This document shows positions 62,481 to 64,000 of a stretch of DNA of 64,000 nt, piece by piece. The notes under the pieces are model-generated. The model had not been told where the DNA came from, did not search any database, and worked only from the letters and a program-made list of their open reading frames with translations. Position numbers and translations under genes: made by a program. This DNA is from Edolisoma coerulescens (lineage: Eukaryota > Chordata > Aves > Passeriformes > Campephagidae): positions 1,054,001 to 1,118,000 of the forward strand of contig VWZW01007301.1 in the NCBI GenBank assembly GCA_013397115.1. The letters are read 5' to 3'. Numbering within the stretch: position 1 is the stretch's first letter; each line of letters starts with the position of its first letter.

Positions 62481-64000
62481 CAAGCAGCTAAATGGCTTGG
62501 GTGAGACAGGAAAGCAGATGTAGAGCAGAGAAGCAGTTCTGCAAAGCCAGCCTGGATTCCAGATTCCAGTTGAGTCATCTTTGTCAGCCAGAACAATGAC
62601 AGCCTCTGTCTGGGTGGCCTCCTGCGTGTCAGCAGGTGATGGGGAAAACACATGCTCCTCTTGCAAGAGCTGATTTACTGCAGGAAATAGTTGCTTTCTA
62701 GTCTCCTGCAGAAAGCTGCTTCTAATTAGGCCTTTCCCTTTAGAACACGTCACCCCAATTACCTGTAGACACATTAACTGATCTTCAGACTGATGGATCT
62801 TCAGGCTTTAGCAGGATAAGCGTAATCAGCTATGAAAGCTGGTCCCAGATAAAGGGGAAGGGGAGGGTTTTGTCCTTCCACAATTAAAGCAGCTACAAAG
62901 TCTGGGAAGAGATTTTGCACTGATGCAACTGAGTTGAACCATGAGAGTACCACCCTGACACAAATCACTTCAAGCGGTACAAATATTATGGCATTTCAAT
63001 AGAACTGGTGCATGTGGCTCTGTACATCCTCCTGCAGGAGTCCTTACCTGGTGGGACTGTTCCCTGAACCCACACAGCCAGAAAGGACCACTGGGAAACA
63101 ATGAGTTCAACAGTCTGACCCCTGAAGCATCCCCGTCTGAAACAAGAACTGGGCTTGCCCTGAACATGGGATTAGCAGCAGGCTCCATGCACAGGGGTGG
63201 GTGAATCCTCACTGTCTGCCAGAGGACAGTAATTTGGCAGGAGAAATGAAAGGTCACACTGTCCAAGGGAAAACCCAGGGGAAACCAGGCTACTGGTGAT
63301 GAAGGGATGAGTGGGAAGTCTGACCTGCACATTTCAGTGAGCCTCGGGGACTAAATGCCAGCACTGGGAGGTGATGTTAGACTTGTGCAAGAGCCTGGAG
63401 CAGAGGCTGTGGTGCAACTTGAGGAGACAAAGCTCTGAACCCCAACCACACACCAAGGCCCTGGCTGCATCTGGCCATGATACAGCTGGGACTAACAGGA
63501 CATAACCAGTAAAGTGTCTCTCTGTCATTTTTCTCCCAGTGGTTGCCTTGTAGAATGCGTTTGATGAATAGGAATAACCGTAAGCCAAGAAATAAACAGA
63601 CCTTTGTGCAGCTTGAAGGCTGTCCATGAAAATAATGGGCCAAATTTTAGTACAGATGAATGCTCAAGTAGACTTCTTCATACTTTGCTAGCAGAAAATA
63701 TTTGGCTGCTGTCTCTGGCAGTAAGGGTAGGAGCAGTGCCAGCTGCCATTCGGATAAGGCAGAGACTAATGGATTTCACCATCAAACAACCCTCACTGAA
63801 AGCTGTCCAGAGATGCCTGGATAGACAACACTCATTAGACAGAAAAGAGGAATTTCTTTTCTAGAGGAGAGAGTTGGAAAGCACATCATTCCCACACAGC
63901 TGAAGGGCAACAGATAGTACTCTGACCTGACTTCTCTTCCCTGCCTTTGAACACAGCAGCAGGGCTGCTGCCTTGTCTTGGCTGTGTCGACAAGTGGTAA
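62481..64000. other. Non-coding DNA, no gene seen
   Basis: Unique sequence with a G-rich GGGGAAGGGGAGGG stretch near 62855-62868 (three G runs, one short of a quadruplex pattern). The part around 63079-63125 has words reminiscent of old amniote CR1 copies but is too diverged to call. Open frames of 76-120 codons on the minus strand are unrecognised. Confidence 0.6.

Noticed and set aside
62855..62868. G-quadruplex in GGGGAAGGGGAGGG
   Set aside because: Only three G runs are present, and the fourth required for the standard pattern is missing.
1..64000. tRNA, rRNA, known microRNA, CRISPR array, or bacterial or phage gene cluster
   Set aside because: No cloverleaf B-box pattern, no recognised microRNA or rRNA sequence, no regularly spaced repeats and no dense coding were seen.

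Overview
The window reads as nuclear DNA from a bird. It is AT-rich with few CpGs, has no operon-like packing of genes, and carries one clear transposable element, a 5'-truncated CR1 LINE at 16908-17037 on the minus strand. The 3' end of that element matches the CR1 type common in neognath birds. Low repeat density, few microsatellites and no mammalian-type SINEs also fit a bird. I cannot name the species or order. One run of 30 N (25346-25375) shows that this is an assembled scaffold.

I find no protein-coding gene, coding exon, tRNA, rRNA or CRISPR array that I can support. The longest open frames are 186 codons (minus strand, 46356-46916), 171 codons (plus, 10138-10653), 169 codons (minus, 51317-51826) and 162 codons (plus, 48393-48881). 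They show no domain, motif or family I recognise, and several lie over other long frames in GC-richer patches. That is what chance frames look like. The window is best read as intergenic DNA or the inside of a long intron.

Layout: 1-11.5 kb is unremarkable single-copy sequence with short simple repeats. At 11.5-12.6 kb there is a TA-rich microsatellite-like tract and a perfect 26-bp palindrome inside a longer inverted repeat. At 15.56 kb there is a near-perfect hairpin, and at 16.9 kb the CR1 copy. Two stretches at 18.5 and 22.9 kb have clustered homeodomain, TCF and CpG-containing motifs and look like possible conserved regulatory elements. The gap at 25.3 kb sits between G runs. At 36.9-37.6 kb there are long T tracts and a CTCF-like site. 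At 41.9 kb two perfect AGGTCA half-sites form a DR3 nuclear-receptor site, with further half-sites on both sides. Three GC-richer patches lie at 46.4-46.9, 48.2-48.9 and 51.3-52.1 kb, the last with a strong GC hairpin. A stretch at 62.28-62.48 kb has three GATA motifs, a MAF half-site, an E-box and a SOX motif, and is the best enhancer candidate here.

No genes act together here as far as I can see. If the window has a function it is probably regulatory. The regulatory calls are motif readings made by eye and have not been tested by alignment.
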